Made by a program: the position numbers and the translations under genes. This document shows positions 6,696 through 8,088 of a DNA stretch of 8,088 nucleotides, piece after piece. This DNA comes from an uncultured Prevotella sp. (GTDB lineage Bacteria > Bacteroidota > Bacteroidia > Bacteroidales > Bacteroidaceae): assembly GCA_937916075.1 (NCBI GenBank), contig CALGHW010000252.1, forward strand, positions 1 to 8,088, given 5' to 3'. The notes under the pieces were generated by a model, which had not been told where the DNA came from, did no database searches, and saw only the letters and a list, made by a program, of their open reading frames with translations. Position 1 is the stretch's first letter. Each line of letters starts with the position of its first letter.

Positions 6696-7232
6696 ATGAT
6701 GAGAAAACTAAGAACAATCGAGATGAAACGTCTGTCGGTCGAGGAGTTTAAGGAGGCCGACAAGTTGCCACTGGTTGTCGTGCTCGACGACGTGAGGTCC
6801 ATGTACAACGTGGGCAGTATCTTCCGCACCGGCGACGCCTTCCGCATCGAGGCGGTCTACCTGTGCGGCATCAGTGCCACACCGCCCAGCACCGAGATAC
6901 ACAAAACCGCCTTGGGAGCCGAGGACAGTGTGGAATGGCGATACTTCGACACCGCCCTCGAGGCCGTGGAACAACTTCATCATGACGGCTATGAGGTATA
7001 CTCGGTGGAACAGGTGGAACACAGCACCAAGCTCCACCGCTTTCACGCCCAGCCAGGCCAGCGCTATGCCGTCATCATGGGCAACGAGGTGAAGGGGGTA
7101 CACCAGGAAGTGGTCGACGCCTCCGACGGCTGCCTAGAGATACCACAGTTTGGCACCAAGCACTCCATGAACGTATCGGTCACGGCCGGTATCATCATCC
7201 ACCACTTTGCCGAGGACCTTATCGCCTTGTAG
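6696..7232 (+). CDS. TrmH/SpoU-family RNA 2'-O-methyltransferase
   Basis: This 178-residue SPOUT-class enzyme uses S-adenosylmethionine to methylate a ribose 2'-OH in tRNA or rRNA. All three SpoU motifs are present: NVGSIFRTGDAF with Asn38 and Arg44, IMGNEVKGV with Glu131 (127-135), and IPQFGTKHSMNVSVTAGI (149-166), which forms part of the knotted cofactor pocket. It is a minimal version with no N-terminal substrate-binding domain, as in short TrmH relatives, so the target nucleotide cannot be told; tRNA is likeliest. ATGs at 6696 and 6699 are adjacent. A start at 6699 gives MRKLRTIEM, like the Bacteroides homologues I recall, while 6723 is too short. It has its own promoter. The last codons and the TAG form one arm and loop of a strong hairpin. 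Confidence 0.9.
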   Translation: MMRKLRTIEMKRLSVEEFKEADKLPLVVVLDDVRSMYNVGSIFRTGDAFRIEAVYLCGISATPPSTEIHKTALGAEDSVEWRYFDTALEAVEQLHHDGYEVYSVEQVEHSTKLHRFHAQPGQRYAVIMGNEVKGVHQEVVDASDGCLEIPQFGTKHSMNVSVTAGIIIHHFAEDLIAL

Positions 7233-7249
7233 GCGACAAGGTCCTCGGC
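7209..7249 (+). terminator. Stop-codon-spanning hairpin at the end of the trmH gene
   Basis: GCCGAGGACCTTATCGCC (7209-7226) pairs with 7232-7249 over 18 bp with one A-C mismatch (7221/7237) and a 5-nt loop, TTGTA. The left arm is the last six codons, and the TAG lies in the loop and first stem base. The hairpin is strong, but what follows (TTACTATTTGTACTT) is a poor T tract. It may be a weak terminator or an mRNA 3'-end stabiliser. Confidence 0.6.
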
Positions 7250-7280
7250 TTACTATTTGTACTTAAAATAAAGCATTATT

Positions 7281-7313
7281 ATGTAAAAATGCAACTATTT
7301 TGCGTTTTTACGT
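7281..7313. repeat. A/T-rich inverted repeat upstream of korA
   Basis: Positions 7281-7294 pair with 7300-7313 over 14 bp, with two G-T wobbles (7290/7304, 7282/7312) and a 5-nt loop, CTATT. It lies between the trmH hairpin and the korA promoter. It could be a second, weaker terminator or an operator; the run of T is inside the right arm and not after it, which argues against a classical terminator. Confidence 0.45.
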
Positions 7314-7315
7314 GT

Positions 7316-7327
7316 TATTTATGCATC
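7316..7327 (+). promoter_or_regulatory. Second copy of the 12-nt element TATTTATGCATC
   Basis: This is identical to 6593-6604. In both places the element starts 36 nt before the proposed -33 box and 60 nt before the -7 box. Here the adjacent palindrome is reduced to ATGCAT. Confidence 0.35.
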
Positions 7328-7351
7328 AATAATCAAATTTCAGTAAAAAGA

Positions 7352-7383
7352 CTTGCAAATATCATTAAAGTTTACGAAATTTG
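7352..7383 (+). promoter_or_regulatory. Candidate promoter of korA
   Basis: CTTG (7352-7355), 20 nt, then GAAATTTG (7376-7383) matches 3 of 4 and 7 of 8 consensus bases, with the same spacing as the trmH promoter. No better match lies in the 202-bp spacer. The implied leader is about 45 nt and very A-rich, as is usual before Bacteroidetes start codons, with no Shine-Dalgarno site. Confidence 0.4.
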
Positions 7384-7434
7384 CAATCCAAAAGATAACA
7401 AACACTCTCAAAAAGAGAAAAAACAAATATTTTT

Positions 7435-8088
7435 ATGGCAGAAGAATTGGAAGTAAAGGAGCTTGAAGGCGTTGTCGTACGCTTTTCCGGCGACTCCGGT
7501 GACGGTATGCAGCTGGCCGGAAACATTTTCTCAACCGTATCGGCCACTGTGGGCAACGGTATATCTACATTCCCCGACTATCCGGCAGACATCCGCGCCC
7601 CGCAAGGCTCGCTGACGGGCGTGTCGGGCTTTCAGGTACACATCGGCGCAGGCCAAGTGTTCACGCCGGGCGACAAGTGCGACGTGCTGGTAGCCATGAA
7701 CGCCGCCGCCCTGAAGACACAGTATAAGTTTGCCAAGCCACAGGCTACCATCATCATCGACACCGACAGCTTCGGCCCCAAGGACCTGGAGAAAGCGGCG
7801 TTTAAGACACCCGACTATCTGGGCGAGATGGGCATCGACGCTGACCGCGTGGTGGCTTGTCCGATTACCAAGATGGTGAAAGACTGCCTGGCCGACAGCG
7901 GCATGGACAACAAGGCTATCCTGAAGTGCCGCAACATGTTTGCCTTAGGACTGGTATGCTGGTTGTTCAACCGTGATATCAACCTGGTGAACAACTTCCT
8001 CCGCGAGAAGTTTGCCAAAAAGCCCCAGATAGCCGAAAACAATATCAAGGTGGTACAGGCTGGTTATGACTACGGCCACAACGTCCAC
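7435..8088 (+). CDS. korA: 2-oxoglutarate:ferredoxin oxidoreductase subunit alpha (fused gamma/alpha), 5' part
   Basis: The first 218 codons are present and the gene runs past the window end; the family is usually about 615 residues. The complex converts 2-oxoglutarate and CoA to succinyl-CoA and CO2 with ferredoxin as electron carrier, replacing the 2-oxoglutarate dehydrogenase complex in anaerobes. The N-terminus is the gamma (POR) domain: VVRFSGDSGDGMQLAG (14-29) is its glycine-rich motif, followed by YPADIRAPQGSLTGVSGFQV and the hydrophobic stretches CDVLVAMN and ATIIIDTD. The alpha (pyrimidine-binding) domain and the partner TPP-binding subunit korB are expected downstream. The substrate is assigned from resemblance to Bacteroidales homologues; a different 2-oxoacid is possible. 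The ATG follows a long A-rich leader. Confidence 0.85.
   Translation, partial: MAEELEVKELEGVVVRFSGDSGDGMQLAGNIFSTVSATVGNGISTFPDYPADIRAPQGSLTGVSGFQVHIGAGQVFTPGDKCDVLVAMNAAALKTQYKFAKPQATIIIDTDSFGPKDLEKAAFKTPDYLGEMGIDADRVVACPITKMVKDCLADSGMDNKAILKCRNMFALGLVCWLFNRDINLVNNFLREKFAKKPQIAENNIKVVQAGYDYGHNVH

Noticed and set aside
7244..7302. Other TAnnTTTG-like boxes in the korA leader (TACTATTTG, TATTTTG)
   Set aside because: The TA to TTTG spacing is one base too long or too short, and both lie within or beside hairpins.

Overview
The window looks like chromosomal DNA from a Bacteroidales bacterium, most probably a Prevotella-like member. Four things point there. The genes are Bacteroidetes families (a DUF4292 lipoprotein, the short TrmH-type methylase, and the fused gamma/alpha 2-oxoacid:ferredoxin oxidoreductase subunit). 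Promoters read as TTTG-like, about 20 nt, then TAnnTTTG. Start codons mostly lack Shine-Dalgarno sites and follow A-rich leaders. Coding DNA is fairly GC-rich and the spacers are AT-rich. The species cannot be fixed from this.

Layout. Positions 1-326 hold no convincing gene. They contain a long imperfect hairpin (1-59), a small hairpin (135-153) and a strong bidirectional terminator (174-223). Positions 327-5071 are a minus-strand operon transcribed as dut (dUTPase), a TPR protein, a DUF4292 lipoprotein and an EnvC-like degenerate LytM protein. The TPR and DUF4292 genes overlap by ATGA, and dut sits 16 bp before the TPR gene. Positions 5072-5216 are a compact divergent promoter region. Positions 5217-6557 are dgt (dGTPase) on the plus strand. 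A 138-bp spacer with a good promoter precedes a TrmH/SpoU RNA methyltransferase (6696-7232), whose last codons and stop are folded into an 18-bp hairpin. A 202-bp AT-rich leader then precedes the first 218 codons of korA (2-oxoglutarate:ferredoxin oxidoreductase), which runs off the window end.

Function. dut and dgt face each other across one promoter region, and both hydrolyse dNTPs, so together they trim the dUTP and dGTP pools. The three genes after dut all have export signals and form an envelope module. Its last member looks like a catalytically dead activator of peptidoglycan hydrolases, as in the EnvC family. trmH (tRNA/rRNA 2'-O-methylation) and korA (central carbon metabolism) appear to have their own promoters.

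The least explained material is in the spacers: a 12-nt element at the same distance from the putative trmH and korA promoters, a 10-bp inverted repeat straddling the trmH -7 box, a palindrome at the dut transcription start, and a nearly leaderless dgt start. I saw no mobile element, CRISPR array, rRNA or tRNA gene.
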